In this document: positions 46,990-59,929 of the stretch, piece by piece
Layout of the letters: every line of letters starts with the position of its first letter
How positions within the stretch are numbered: position 1 is the first letter of the stretch
DNA from: Galaxea fascicularis
Taxonomy: Eukaryota > Cnidaria > Anthozoa > Scleractinia > Euphylliidae
DNA: 64,000 bases
Reading direction: 5' to 3'
Assembly: GCA_948470475.1 (NCBI GenBank)
Contig: OX419335.1
Span: 41,096,525-41,160,524 of the forward strand
Translations under genes and position numbers: made by a program
The notes under the pieces: model-generated
Databases searched by the model: none
Told to the model about the DNA's origin: nothing
Seen by the model: only the letters and a program-made list of their open reading frames with translations

Positions 46990-47354
46990 TATAATAATAA
47001 TGATAACGTGGAATTGCAGTCCATCTGCTAATATTGAAGGAACTGTGGAAGTGAAGTTCAAATTGAACACGTTCAAATGAAAGCTGAAGTACTCTGCTTT
47101 TCCTTAGTGTTTTGCGCTGTACAAGTTTGAATTTCGCATGACGTCCTAAAGTGCACCAAAAATGGGCGTTGAGGTATTCTTTCTTGTAGTGCGGTTCATT
47201 TTCTATGCAGAGTTTGCTAACTTTTGGGATGAAATCCTGAAGATTGATGATTCAATCGAAAGGTTTTGATAATTAGTCCCCTCTATTGCTGTGTTAAGCT
47301 GTGCAAATCAATTCCAACTTTTGATTGCGTGATGAAGTCCTAAAATAATTTGGT

Positions 47355-48018
47355 CGCCCTGTTAGCAGCCATTTGGTGTTTTCACAAATATCCGGATTTT
47401 TCTTTGTTTTTTTTTTTTTTTTTGGGGGGGGGGGGGGCGGTATTTAGAAGTTTCCAAGACATTTAACAGATATTCGGATATTTAGAAAATTTAGGGATGT
47501 TTAAAATATCTGTAGCTTTTTGTCTTATCCGTATGTTTTCCTAGTCCGGTGCAACCTTCTTGAAACAATACTTGGTTCGATGCCAGAAACAATCCAGTTC
47601 AGCGGTTTTGTCTTGCATATTCGATGCACTAAAGCAGCCATTTTCCAAAATGGCGGATACTGCTGACATCGATGACGACGTGATGTCTACCAACTGATCA
47701 ATCCATTAGTGAGAAAATGTGAAACTTTGCATCCATGTTGTTCTCTAATTTGAAAGTTGTTTTTACTGTCCTTATTTCGGCAATACAGTGGTGCACTAAA
47801 ATAATGTCCACGATCTTTTACATACTTTTTCAACTTCAATAAGTGAAAATTTTGGCCTAAGTGATTCAAAATTGGTTAATTTTTTCACCAAAAATAGGAC
47901 ATATTTAGAGGGGTATTCGAGATATTTAGAAAATTCTATGATATTTAGAAAACGTTTTGAGAATTTCCGGGGATACTTAGACGATTTTAGGTGATATTTG
48001 TGGAAAAGCCTGGCAGCC
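47355..48018. mobile_element. Possible MITE with ATATTTAGAAAA repeats
   Basis: Ends containing CAGCCATTTGGTGTTTTCAC AAATAT-type and, inverted, GGCTGCCAGGCTTTTCC with ACAAATAT are loosely paired. Inside, GATATTTAGAAAA-like units recur, and a T17/G14 homopolymer junction lies at 47406-47437. Confidence 0.35.
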
Positions 48019-48019
48019 A

Positions 48020-51000
48020 TTAAGCCTTGCTTTAATGAGGTTTATTTGTATCGAAAAAGGTGACATTAGATTTGGACGGTGAACGGTATACCAAACTTTT
48101 CTCCTATTCTAATAGACTAGCCAGCAACCTTTTTGCTTTGCCTTTCCTAGCTTAAGAGTAAATTTCGCTGTAGTTTTTGTGCAGCTCAATGAAGTACAAA
48201 GACGACTTTAAAAAGGGAATTGCCCTCAGGCAATAGAAAGATTTAAACAAATGCTTTTCGATAGGAGTATACCACTGGCGACAGTTTGGTTCCAAAATAA
48301 ATAACAGATCTTGTAATATAATTTGTCCAATTATTATTCTCTGTGAGTTGTAAAAACATTCGTAGATTGCAGCACAAACTGCTTTTCACTCACCACTTCA
48401 ACATTCTAATTGGAGACAAAAACGTTATTTACTGTTAATACCATTTAATTAATTTAGATAAGTGAAACTGTAATTAGACGAGGCGGACTCTATTGTTGTA
48501 AAGTTTTGATGTTTAATTCTTTAATGTCTGGAATCTGGGCGCCGCATCAGTGTAATTTGTCCTACATTTAAATGAAAAATCTGATTTAAATCCTTATGGA
48601 CATGTAATTTTAACAAAATTTCACGCGTCTCAAGTGGCTATAAATGGTAATTGTGATTTTATCAGTGTTGATAACAAAATGTTATTTAAAGTATCAGTTT
48701 AAAGTAGATATGCTTACATGTAATTTGTTCCTTATAAATAAATGAAATATCCATGAAATAGCACTGAAGACGTCTTCTAACTCATGATTAGTGGCATTAG
48801 ACCATCGCAGAAGCCAATTGTTTGCCATCACTTTATGCTGACACTTCCCTAACTTAATTTGCACAATTACGCCTGAAAACCTACGTTGATGTCACGTGAT
48901 TAACCTGCAGAAATACGCAAGTAAAGATAGTTCCAGGTCAAACAGATATACTAAAAAAATATTATGATTCTGCATTAAAGTTAACTGCTTGCAAAAGAAG
49001 ACAAAACTGGAGAGAAACTTCGACACAAATACATAACTGACTTAATTAGGGATTGAAGTTTCTTTCACACATTATCTATGCCTCATTAAAGTGTGAAAGT
49101 CGCAATTATTTCTTTGCATTGTGTTCACAAAATATTTAGGAGAGTGACAAAATAATAAGCCTTTCATGCGCAACGGCTGGAAGTCAAAGACGACAATTAA
49201 TGTTATCATGCGTCACCTTTTGAAGTCATTGTTCAAATTGTTTGGAATCTTTCGTTGCCGGAGGCATGAGCGGCAAAATAAAGAACAAGACGAAGAATGG
49301 GAGAGCGGCAGATAAAGAAAACTGTTATGTGATTCTGTGGTGAAATAAAATGGTTTATTCTAAGCAATGTCACTTGTGCACTTTGCCAACTTTTCTCGTT
49401 AATAATCCAAATTTCTTTACATTTTCCATGAAAAAATAATCCATGCTATTTGACTTCCGTGTCAGTGATGACAGACCGATTGTAATGAGCTATTTTGACA
49501 ATACTTTTAAGTGGCGGTGCAATCAAAGGAAATCCTGTGTTAGTTTAAATAAATAAATAAATAAATAAGGCATATTTATTCACCGTACCGTGCGGTAATA
49601 GATAAGAGCAAGAAAAGATGACTTTAAAATGTTTGACTTATACGATTAGCTTATATTATTTGTCACTGACAAGCTGGGATAAAAGAAAATGTTTACCTAA
49701 CTTGTTCTGTAACATTTGTTTTATTTGCAATTGAGATTTAATCAAGCACCTCCACAGTATACAGTTGTTAAAAAGGTGACCACATTATAAAGGAGCGTGC
49801 CGCATTGTTTTGGCGTGTATATTCAAAAGCGAATTTTTTCCACTGCATTCACAGATTGTAAAACTAATCTTACGAAGCCTATTATGGTTGATAAAATAAT
49901 TAAAATTCAAGTTTTTGATAAGATTTGTTTATATTCTTCCTGTCTGCCAAGTCAATAAGACGGAATGTGCCGACAGAGTCAGTGCAAGATAGCGGCGCGC
50001 TTTTGAGCTTCAAGTGGGGTCGTTAAGGGATTCTAACGCTGTTCTAACTTTTTCCACGGCTGCTAGAAACAATAATCAACAGTACAGATTTATAACCAGC
50101 TAGCCTTGCAAGTGTTCAAATAATCCGAGGGAGAAGCTTAAAAAGAGATGTTCAAGATGACTTTTGGGGTGTTTAATTAGATAATTACGGGTTCCAGTGA
50201 TCAAAGGATAGCGCAGGTCTTATTTCATAGCTCTCTTTTGTTTGTATTCAGAGCTGAGCGGCGAAAAGCAGCGGTTGGTTTTGTGGTTGCACACAAAACA
50301 GACCGGTACGGGGTCGCTCATTAAGGGCTCTTTCACAACAAATTTCCCTTGGCACCAAGGGCGTGTAGATAAATACACGCCGTGGAATACAGAAGTTTCG
50401 CTGGCTGAATCATGGTTCTTCCACATGTTCCAAAGGAGCTTGGGTTGGGGCTTAACACGTTAAAGATACAAAAGTGCCGCTTATATGTTAGGTTCGTAAA
50501 TTTTGTTTGTTGATACCATCACCAAGAAATGACACCTCTTAACTTGCTTTCAGAGTGCTGAAATAAATAGACTTTAAAAACAGGGATGAAATCATACATT
50601 TGTTTTTTCAGTATTTTTCCGTGTTCTGTGTTGGCCGATATTTCTGGTTCAAAGCAGCGGGTGAAACACAATGTTTATTGAGTACTGCAGTTAAAGCATA
50701 AGAATCTAGTCAATGTTTATTGGACTTTGATATTTTTGCCTTGGAGTTCCGTGAGAAATGCCTCAATATCCCATGTTAAAAATATATAGGTTTACGTTTG
50801 GGGAATAATCCAAGAGAGGTTTCAAAATGAACAGAATTTCACTGCAAACAAAGTCAGAAAGTACCCAGAACTGAACTTGAATGTAAATGACCCAAGGAAG
50901 CTGAAATATAATGTTTCGTTGCTTGGTGCAGCCTTATGATGTGTTGTTCTGATCTTTCGTTCGTTCTACCTACTGTAACGTAATAGATCATCATTGTTTG

Positions 51001-54000
51001 CCACCAGCTAATAGAATTAGAATGTAGTTTTCGAGCACAGGAATTCGTGAGGAGCGCTTCTTCATTGAAGGAGTATTTGAGATGATGTAATACACACGTG
51101 CGTTCAATCTGTTTGAATGTCCCTAAGAAGGACTAACAACATTAAACCTCTAGGCAAAAAATACTTTTCTGAAAATACAGTGTCGTAGTTTTCCGGCTTC
51201 CGCTGCACGAGACCAACTTAAATCAAAGCGATATCACAAGGGCAAAGTAGGGCTCCAATTCACCGTTCATTACCTCTACTTATGCGTGGAATTTCACATC
51301 TTAATGTAAAGAATTATAACAGCTAGTACTTCTATTATCGTTTCTAAAAGAAATATTCCTCAGTAGAATTAGACAGCTTAATTTCCATGACGTGAACTTC
51401 AGTCTGTCTTGCTATGCCTCTCAGTATGAAACAATCATCAAGCAGAAAAGGTTCCAGTGCTAAGTATGTCAGTTTGTGAGAAATGTCTGCTCTCCTTACG
51501 TTTGAAAATCGTTCAGATAAACTTATCCTAACTGTTCCTCAAGAATAAAACGTCACAGAATTGAAAGAGACTGTACCTCAACTGAAAATGCTTTGGAATC
51601 ATTAAACATTGCAGCGTTGGAAGTAAACATTTTTAAAATGGCTGCAATGTTTACTTAGTTTCTCATACGTTTCAGTATTGATTTTTGATTCGTCATAAGC
51701 TATTATTGGGATTCACTACCATCCAAGAATAAACATTTTTCGTCACTTTGCAGTATCGATTCTTTACGTTTTCGTTTGAGGTCAAATTTCATTTTTCGCA
51801 GTGTTCTGGGCCGCGTATACTTCAATGGACAACCTGTAACACCATAATAATGACTTCCTGTTCAAGAAAAACAATGAATTATTTTGTAAAAATTCTTGTC
51901 ATTAAACAAAAGGAGAGACCACCATTCTTGTTCTCACGGTATAGGACATTATTGTGTGACTACTGTTGCCTAAAAGTTAGGTAATAAGTTACTGGAACAC
52001 TTTTGGCATTTGCTTGCCTCCAATGGAAGGTCAGAAAAAGGTTTTGTAATACTGACTCATTGCGAATGGAGAGTTATATTTTCTTCACAAGCCAAAAATT
52101 AAAAAAGTCGAACCCTATGCTCTTGTAGGAGATAATTTCAATAAATGTGTTGACTAAGCTTAAAGCAGTGTTACACAGAACAGTTCTTAACGTTATTACA
52201 TTTAACCCAGTTTAAGCCCAAACACTGACCAAAGACTACTTTCTCCTCACAGTACCACGGTTTCAGCTAACACAGGTTATGAGAATAAAGGAAATGGTTA
52301 TCAAAAATGAAGTATTTTGAAATTTAACCAAATTCTCTAAACTACTAGTATAGGGAATATCAGAAGACCAGTTAATTAAGAGAATATGCATGGTCATGTC
52401 AGGTCTTCAAGGGTGAAAGTTTTTGTGGTGTAACAGGGTGCTGCCAACTTTCAACAAAACCATTTGTTACGGCATTTTAATCGCCTCAAACAACCTTGGC
52501 AACACACTACCACGACAAAATCTTGCGTTAAAAGTTGAGTACGCGCCATGTAGCGTTAAAAACTGCTAATTTAAGACAACCCACTGGGTAGCCAGCATAA
52601 CTGTTATGCAAGCTATCAACTGGGCCAGCTTTGAACATGTGCGCGCTCGCACGTACCCATGCGCGCCTGCTAGTGACACAATTATATAAATTCGCACCAT
52701 CAATTTCCAAAAGTTCCCGGAGAGAAGCCTTGAGTAACAAACAATTTATGGAGTTCAACTTCTTTCACCCAAGAAATATGGCATTTGAACACCTTAACCA
52801 AAAAAAATCAGTATCCGTTAGAAGAATCATCAAACATCATTGAATTCTTTATAAGTTTGGCTTCCATCAGTTTCTTGTCCTAGGAATTCAGTGGAATTAC
52901 GAGTAAAAGATGACAAATTCAAATTATTTTATTCCGGGAAATCTTCCGTGAACGACTTACTGAGCTATTGTTGATAATGTTTACCAACATTTGTATAAAC
53001 TGTAGGAGACCAAGAGTGTTCCTTTTCATCATCGACAAAACCCGCAGAACAAAGCAAATCTGGAAATCTAAAAGACTTCGAAGGGATACATTTTTGTACC
53101 GTGTAGTTTATAAGGAATGACATCATGCACAAAGCAACGAGCTCGGATCTCGAGCTACCGATTATCGAAGACAGAGAATATCATTGTATTTCGTGTTCAC
53201 CCTTGGTCTGAAAAGCTCAGTTTTGCAGGTAATTTTATATTAAGTGCATTGTTCTGAGTTTTGTACATCATGAGCTCTTTCATCTAAAACGTCCATCAGA
53301 GAGTTTTGTACGATTAAACCTTTGGCTGATGTCATCGGTTCTGATGTAATAATACTTATGTCTAGCGATAACTCGTGCTGCCAAGGTTTTTTTTTTCTTT
53401 TTTTCATTTATTTTGATTGACACAGTGAAATTCCTTTAGCGAATTTCAATTATGTTATTAGCAAATAAAGGTATAACCTAGCTGTAACAATCCAAACTGA
53501 AAATCAAGGTAACATCACAACGTTGGACAGAGAACTGTAACTATCTTCTTGTTCCATTGAAATCAAGTAAGAGTTTTCCATGAATATGGCGAATAAAAAA
53601 TTAAGAATGGTCGAAATGGGTTTTTTATCATAATCATTATTTCAGCTTTTATAATATCTTTCGCTTGAAAGCGACCACGCGTTTCCATTGCTCTGGTCCT
53701 TTGGTACGAGCCACTGAAGACAATTAAATGTTCTCTTAAATTCGTTGACCACGAGCTTAATTTCAGAGATTTTGAGCTATTTTACATTTTTAAGGAGACT
53801 TTGTATATAGACTGAAAGGCGCTTTATAACTTCTATCTTGTACAATGTGATGCCTTTGTATCAAGGTAACAATTATTCCGCAAGCGCGCGTTAGATGTGA
53901 GATGGTAGATAGCCGACGAGGCACGTAGCACCAAGTTGGCCATAATTATCTCATATCAAACAAGCACTATAGGGATAATTGTTTTATTAAAAACGCCCAC

Positions 54001-54750
54001 AAATTATGGACAAATCTTCCCTACTTTACTTTGTAGAAACAAAAACCCTGACGAGCACAGTTACCATATTTGTTGAGCATAGATGACTCGTGTACCATGA
54101 TGGCTGATCCAATCAAACCTCTAAAATTGCGTTATCTAATGATCTAGTTTTCAATAAAACGAGTTATCCCAGGATTTATCTCAAGATTTTTCCAGTTACA
54201 GAAATGTCACGAACGTCCCTGGATGTGATGTGGTATCCCATGCTACACATGAATCATTTTTCCGTCTCCGTTTTCAGACAATTTTTGGGGTCTCTTATCT
54301 AAGGTTGTTAGTAGGTTATCCCAGACAACAACACACCAATGGAACCATGATAGAAACAGTCCACTGTAAATAGGAACAGCTGTGTTTTTCGGGAAAATAT
54401 TTCTTATCAACCGGACCCTAGTTCACTTATAATCGAAGAGACTATCTTTTTACAAATGTAATTAATAATTTTCTTGAACTGACCGAGATAATTGTTCCTC
54501 AGTGGCTACTCCAGGGACACGAGAACACTCACTCAATTCTTGTGTTTTCACGTGTCTTTCTTACATTATTTACTTACCTCTTTGGCATTATTACCTAATG
54601 AACATCTGTTCTAACTTTTTAAGCTTATTGATGCTAATTAATTAAGAAGTTATTAACCCTTATTTTCAGTGTGTTTTTAAATGTATGGTATTTTACCCAT
54701 TGTTCCCATAAATCTCAGGCACAATTGTGTCGAGGCACTCACAGTACTAA
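48020..54750. other. Gene-poor AT-rich stretch
   Basis: Apart from the short microsatellite at 49.55 kb and a poly(T) run near 53390, nothing recognisable. Open frames are short and domain-less. Confidence 0.5.
49550..49569. repeat. (AAAT)n microsatellite
   Basis: Five consecutive AAAT-type units in otherwise unremarkable AT-rich DNA. Confidence 0.8.
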
Positions 54751-54754
54751 CAAT

Positions 54755-55116
54755 CTTAGGTGACGTTCACACTTGGTGCCCGGGCACTGTACCCGGGCAC
54801 GGTGCCTGACGGGCACCAATGTGAACACAACTTTTTGTAAGTGCCCATGCCAATAATATTGGGCACGTTGCTCGGGCACGGGTATAAGGTTGAGACCTTG
54901 TACTCGGGCACTGGGAACAAGTCTGCACAAGATTCTAGCGAGTACCCAAGAACTCTACAAACCCATACTCCAAGGAGTTATTTTACCCACAAATCCCTGC
55001 TCTCTTAGTTTCAAAATGGCGGAAGGTCAAAGGTGGGCACCAAAGTCTGAACAAGGTACAGTTTCGTACCGGGGCCCAGGCATAGAGCCTGGGCACCAAG
55101 TGTGAACAACGTCTTA
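54755..55116. mobile_element. MITE with GTTCACACTTGGTGCCC termini
   Basis: GTTCACACTTGGTGCCCGGG at the left is mirrored by GGCACCAAGTGTGAAC at the right. CTTA occurs at both borders. Internal CGGGCAC/GTGCCCG blocks repeat in both orientations, giving strong local hairpins and far higher GC than the surroundings. Confidence 0.75.
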
Positions 55117-55295
55117 GAGGAAGGACCCGAAAATGGCGAGAGTTGTATAATTATGATTATCACTGGCATACGCTATTGGCGGTATAAAGCACCAAACACT
55201 TTTGCCAGAACGTTACGTTGATATAAATAAGGGGGTAGTTTCTAAAGAAACTGTGTTGCTGTGTCGGTGGGGAAGTAGTACACAAAAATTTGGAA

Positions 55296-55335
<40 letters not shown>

Positions 55336-55344
55336 GGATTCTAA

Positions 55345-55380
55345 AAGCTGACTTTTCGAGCGTTAGCCCTTTGTTAGCGG
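55345..55380 (-). ncRNA. Hammerhead-like motif, inverted partner
   Basis: The minus strand reads CCGCTAACAAAGGGCTAACG and then CTCGAAAAGTCAGC. GAAA and GTC are kept, but the CUGANGA position reads CTAACAA, a broken core. Confidence 0.35.
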
Positions 55381-55447
55381 CGAGTCCTTGTGCGGTGGTC
55401 AATTTAATTACATTATCAACTCCGTAGATAAAAACAAATTTGGATTC

Positions 55448-55481
55448 GCTCTGACGACGGGCTAACCCTCGAAAAGCCAGC
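55448..55481 (+). ncRNA. Hammerhead-like motif with intact CTGACGA core
   Basis: GCT/AGC can form stem I, the core CTGACGA matches CUGANGA, GGG-CTAA-CCC forms stem II, and GAAA is present. The cleavage triplet region reads AGCC instead of CGTC, so activity is doubtful. Confidence 0.4.
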
Positions 55482-55494
55482 TTCAGCAGAATCC

Positions 55495-55525
<31 letters not shown>

Positions 55526-56206
55526 CGTTGATAAAACCAAGTTTTTGATATAAATTAAGCGGAGAGACAGACAGACACAGAGATTGGAGACACTGAGGGA
55601 CAGTGAGAACCGCCTTGATAACATTCGTGAACTGTTCTCTTCACTTGGGCTGACTCCATCAACAAACGCACTCAAGTTTGCCTGATTTCGACGACCGTAG
55701 AGCTTAACTAGTGTAAGTTTTTCACAACAATGCGATCCTTTGAAAATAAAAATGGTAGGTGATAGAGTGGTGTGAGAGAGTCACATCCATCCACGTTTTC
55801 TTTTCGGTAGAATATCAGTTTAGAAGGCTTTAGGGGCCTCAGAAATTCGAATTAAATTTTGATGAATTAGAAGTTTCCTCAGCAAAATCAAATTTTCCTT
55901 TACTTTTTAGAAGGGGTTTCACTTGTAGCAACACTCAAAGAATAATACCTTTTGTTTTCGAAGGGATGCATACACTATTAAATGGCGAGATGAGGTCAGC
56001 TAGTCAGAATTTTCGAAGAGCCAGCATCATTTAGGAAATTCTGGAACGAGATTTTCTACTCTTAACCCGACTGTATTAGCTTACACCAGGCCATAAAACG
56101 AACAGACCACTCAGCACTTTGAAGATGTCAAACGACTTCAAGAGCATTCAATCAGTCTCACCCAAGAGATACCAACAGCTCTCCCCCATCCCCTCTACCC
56201 CAACGT

Positions 56207-56362
56207 AATAGGCCATATTCGTATTCTCGGCATTGACCTAGATCTAGCATGAAGTGGAGGCTCTTGCGGGGGAATCTTTTCATATGTAAATGTATTCCCC
56301 CGAAAGAGTCTCCACTCCATGCTAGATCCAGTTCAAAACCGAGAATACGAATATGGCCTATT
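56207..56362. mobile_element. 156-bp foldback MITE
   Basis: AATAGGCCATATTCGTATTC to GGGGGAAT on the left is mirrored, with few mismatches, by ATTCCCCCG to GAATACGAATATGGCCTATT on the right. The two arms of about 70 bases enclose a loop of about 15 bases. Confidence 0.85.
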
Positions 56363-56399
56363 GGTTTTATTTCGTTTCGGAATTTGAGCGTTTTCTAAT

Positions 56400-56645
56400 T
56401 AAGCGTCGTAAAGCCAGAACCAAAGCAATTACTCTGACCAACAACAACAATGCTTTATTTTACAAGCAACCAAACACAACAGACGTAAAAAATTGGATGA
56501 GCCAATCAGAATACAAAGCAATTGTATGTAGCCGGCGTTAAGCACGAGAAAATGCGCGTGTAAAGGTCTAGATTGGTTTTAATTGGTTGCTTCTCATTGG
56601 ATGAGACGCAGTGCAGGAAATAATCGGCTAATACGCATTTAACAC
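56400..56645. mobile_element. MITE family M1, copy 3
   Basis: It shares AAAGCAATTACTCTGACC, GAGAAAATGCGCGTG, GATTGGTTTTAATTGGTTGC and CTTCTCATTGGATGAGA with the copies in Lmx1 introns. It starts shortly after the foldback element. Confidence 0.6.
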
Positions 56646-56659
56646 GCCAGAGTTCTTAC

Positions 56660-58340
56660 CAGATTTTCTCTCTCTCCCACTCCACTTTTACAAGAAACAA
56701 TTTTCAAAGCCAGTCTACCTAAGAAATATGTTGCGAAGGCGTGTCTTTCAAACAGGTTCCAAGTTAAAGAGCATGGGAAGGGTGTAAACTTTCCACCTTT
56801 CTCAGCTTCCGGTCTGGAGCGGGTTAGCTCATTACCGAGTGACGGAGCGCTGGAGACAACAAAACTCCAGCGAAGAAAAAATTCACCCCAGAGACTCGTA
56901 CGAACAAGTACTCTACCAGTACAAATTTGTCCACGAAACTTATTAGTATTTATAAAATGGACGGTGTAAACTTCGCGTTTGGATTTGGTTTAGAAGAGTT
57001 TGCGATTTAGGTATAGACGCACGTATAACGTCATAAGCTGAAAACAGTGAAAAAACAACAATGTACAAAACAAACTGATTTAGTGTCAGTGAGTGTGTAC
57101 TCTGATCACGCACAGAGGACGTCAATACGTGATAAGAATATCGGTCCCGCTACAGAGCTCTGGTCCCGCTACGAGCCGCAAGCGACTAGCGGACTTCTCT
57201 GTTCTTGCAGCGCTTGTCATCCGTGCGTTTATGCTTCAATATACGTCCTACAAACCACATGTCAGCTAAATCGGCAGCTAAATTGATTGGTAACCGAAGT
57301 ATCTGATGTCATGCACGACATCTCATGTCATGCCAATTTATTTCTGCCACGCATGGACAAGAGGCTGCTATATTCAGAATTACTGGGCAAATTAATGGTC
57401 AAAATCTGAACACAGACCCTTTTACTGATGGTTGACTGATGTTATAAACACGCCTCATATGTCACGTTTTTTACAGTAGTTACGACACGGTTGATAACCC
57501 GCTGTTCCAAAGAGTTTTCTTCCTGGGGGGTGGGGGGGAAGGTACAACAATGATATGGTATGAGGTGTCTTGCAGTAACGAGATCGGCTTAGCGGCAATG
57601 TCACACCCTTTGACTCTGAAATACTTGGCATAAACAGACGGAAAATTTCACCATCTTCACACACCGGGCGAACATCAATTAAGTCAGGAATAATTTCTGG
57701 GTTAAATGAAAAACCTCCATCCGGCTAGAACGCATAACAGAAAGCACCTTACCCAATTAGTTTACCATCTTTGACATGTATGAAATGCGAGTCAAAGATG
57801 AACGGAAAATGCTAACTATAACCCATTTTCTCCTGAAAGCGCTCATAGGCGCTCCTGTGGAAACAATTCCTTTGTACCACTTTTGACGCCATCGTTGTCG
57901 ACGGTACTAGACAACTTTGACAACCAACTTGTAAAGGAGGACGAGATCTTTCAACCCAAATGAGCCCCATTCAGTGAAACAGGCCAGAGAAAATGCCAAA
58001 AAACCATGTAATTTTTGCACCGGAAAATTCCACTGAAAATCTTGTCCTACTACCCACTGGTGCTTCCTTCAAAATAATTTCGTGATCCGCTGGCCTCCGT
58101 GATCCGCTTTTCAAAGAGAATAAAATAAGTACAACAATAAAAATAAAATGGCAACAATAAAAATCTACTTTAAGGACCCTAGGAAAATTATTTACATTAA
58201 TATGTAAGAGTCTAAAATCCTTTACCAGTTTACGTTCCATGTTAAATTCAAAAGCAGATACTGGTTTAAAAGATCTAAGATAACTATCCATAGAGTTTCA
58301 AATACTAACTGTTCTATAATAAAAAGTCTTTTGACCACTA
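56660..58340. other. No recognised gene
   Basis: AT-rich with a few GC-richer blocks. The minus-strand open frame at 57971-58291 adjoins the LINE remnant but shows no conserved reverse-transcriptase sequence I can place. Confidence 0.45.
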
Positions 58341-58349
58341 GCAGTTCTT

Positions 58350-59490
58350 GAAAATGATTTGACTGATACAGGACATGCAGGAAAAGACAGTTTTGGTAAT
58401 GTGTTCGTCATAGCTCAAGTTAGTGCCGTCCAAAATCACCCCAAGGTTTTAAGCGGTGTGTCTCTTCCCATAAAGGTGAAGCGAGGAGTGACCAACCTAG
58501 AATGCATTTCCCAGCTGCAAAACATTGCTTGGGTGCAACAATAAAAGGTTGTTGGAACACCATTGACCGATTCTAACGGCAAGTCATCTCTTAAGTCGGC
58601 AAAGGCTTCCGAACTATCTTTCATTTTAAAGGAGATAACTAGCTTAGTGTCGTCTACATAACTCTGAACGCTGCACTTCTGTGCTGCTAAAGGAAGGTCA
58701 TTAGTATATATATGCTAAATAGAAGTGGCCCAAGTATACTGCCCTGCGGAACGCTGCAGCTGATGGACAAGGGCTCAGACAATGTTGAATGGATTAATAC
58801 CACTTGCTGTCATTAAGGCAGCTACAAAACCACTGGATAACTGAGTTTTAGGCGCCAACATCTTGCAATTTCAAGGTCAGGGTTTCGTGGTTAACGCTGT
58901 CAAAGACCTTGCTTATATCTAAAGTCACTGCCGAAGTCAACATCTTTTGGTCTATCGCTCTTAGAATGGTGTCGGTTGTTTCTATGACATATGTTTCGGT
59001 CGAATGCCATTTCTTGTTACCACTGAGTTTTCGTTAGCCTATCGTCTGATTGCAAGTAAGAAGTGAATCGATTATGTACAACTTTTTCACAGACTTTCGA
59101 TAAAACCGGTAAAAGCGAGATTGATCTGTTTTTACTTGCCAGTTCATGGTTTTCAGTTTTAGGAAGAGGTGTTACTTCAGCTAATTTCCAAGTGGTGGGA
59201 AATATGCATGATTCAATAGAAGTGTTGATAATAGACGTGATTACTGGAAAAATCGGTGCAAGCCAGTCCTTTAAAACACGAACAGAGATCTTGTCGATCC
59301 CTAGGGCTTTGTTTGACGACATTGATATTATGCGTTCTATCTCATCGCTGCCTAAACTATTCAGTTGAAACTGTTCACACAAAGGGTATTGTCTTGGAAC
59401 AAAATAATTTCGGTTCAGTGCTATGTTGCATTCATTAGCCAGTGACTGGATTTTGTCAACAGAACTTTGGCCAACTGCCCAGACAAAAAA
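58350..59490 (-). pseudogene. LINE reverse transcriptase remnant (CR1/L2-like)
   Basis: On the minus strand, from about 59480: SVDKIQSLANECNIALNR, then EIERIISMSSNKALGIDK (RT block 1), WKLAEVTPLPKTENHE, and ISLLPVLSKVCEKVVHNRF. After 59017, frame changes separate ILRAIDQKMLTSAVTLDIS, then DLPLAAQKCSVQSYVDDTKL with the catalytic YVDD, then LKTLGVILDG near 58430. Known: this block order defines non-LTR reverse transcriptase. Inference: CR1/L2/Rex-type, from the wording of the blocks. No endonuclease domain is visible and several frameshifts and stops break it, so it is a dead copy. Confidence 0.75.
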
Positions 59491-59520
59491 CCGATCGCAC
59501 TCGTCTGCAACAGTTTTGCA

Positions 59521-59725
59521 CTAGCATATAGAATTGAAAAATCTTCAAAATAATACAACAGTTTTTAACTATAAAGCCATGCAAATCCAATTTTTATTCA
59601 TCTATAGCTATTCGTACTAAGTACAAACATGATCATCACAAAATTCTTAACCAAATAAAGTTTTCTAGACTATAAACACTAGCGCATAGAATTGAAAAAT
59701 CTTAAAGTATAATACGACAGTTTTA
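59521..59725. repeat. Direct repeat ATAGAATTGAAAAATCTT, two units
   Basis: ATAGAATTGAAAAATCTTCA at about 59529 and ATAGAATTGAAAAATCTTAA at about 59684 each continue into AATAC.ACAGTTTT. A third diverged unit lies at 60790-60855, on the far side of the L1-like fragment. Confidence 0.65.
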
Positions 59726-59929
59726 TCGGTCGAAACGGGCCCCTGATTGGAGGCCGCATTATCGGTGGTCAAGGACCTTGTAGATAAACAGAAATTATTA
59801 AGTTTGATGCTTTGAAAAACAAATTTCAGATTAAAACTATCTGGAGTATTCTGATGAACGGTTCGGTCTGCCCTAAACCAATACAAGACGAGTTGTTCGT
59901 TAAAAATTAATGTACCCCACACAGAGAGT

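Larger units (their letters stand above)
55300..55540. repeat. Penelope-type inverted repeat with two hammerhead-like cores
   Basis: TTGATAATGTAAATTGACCA at 55309 is mirrored by GGTCAATTTACATTATCAAC at 55503, and a further copy of the mirror unit occurs at 55399. Inside are GGGCTAACGCTCGAAAAGTC (minus, from 55375) and CTGACGACGGGCTAACCCTC followed by GAAA (plus, 55451-55474). Confidence 0.6.

Noticed and set aside
59063..59368. 101-codon plus-strand protein
   Set aside because: It is the shadow of the LINE reverse transcriptase read on the minus strand.
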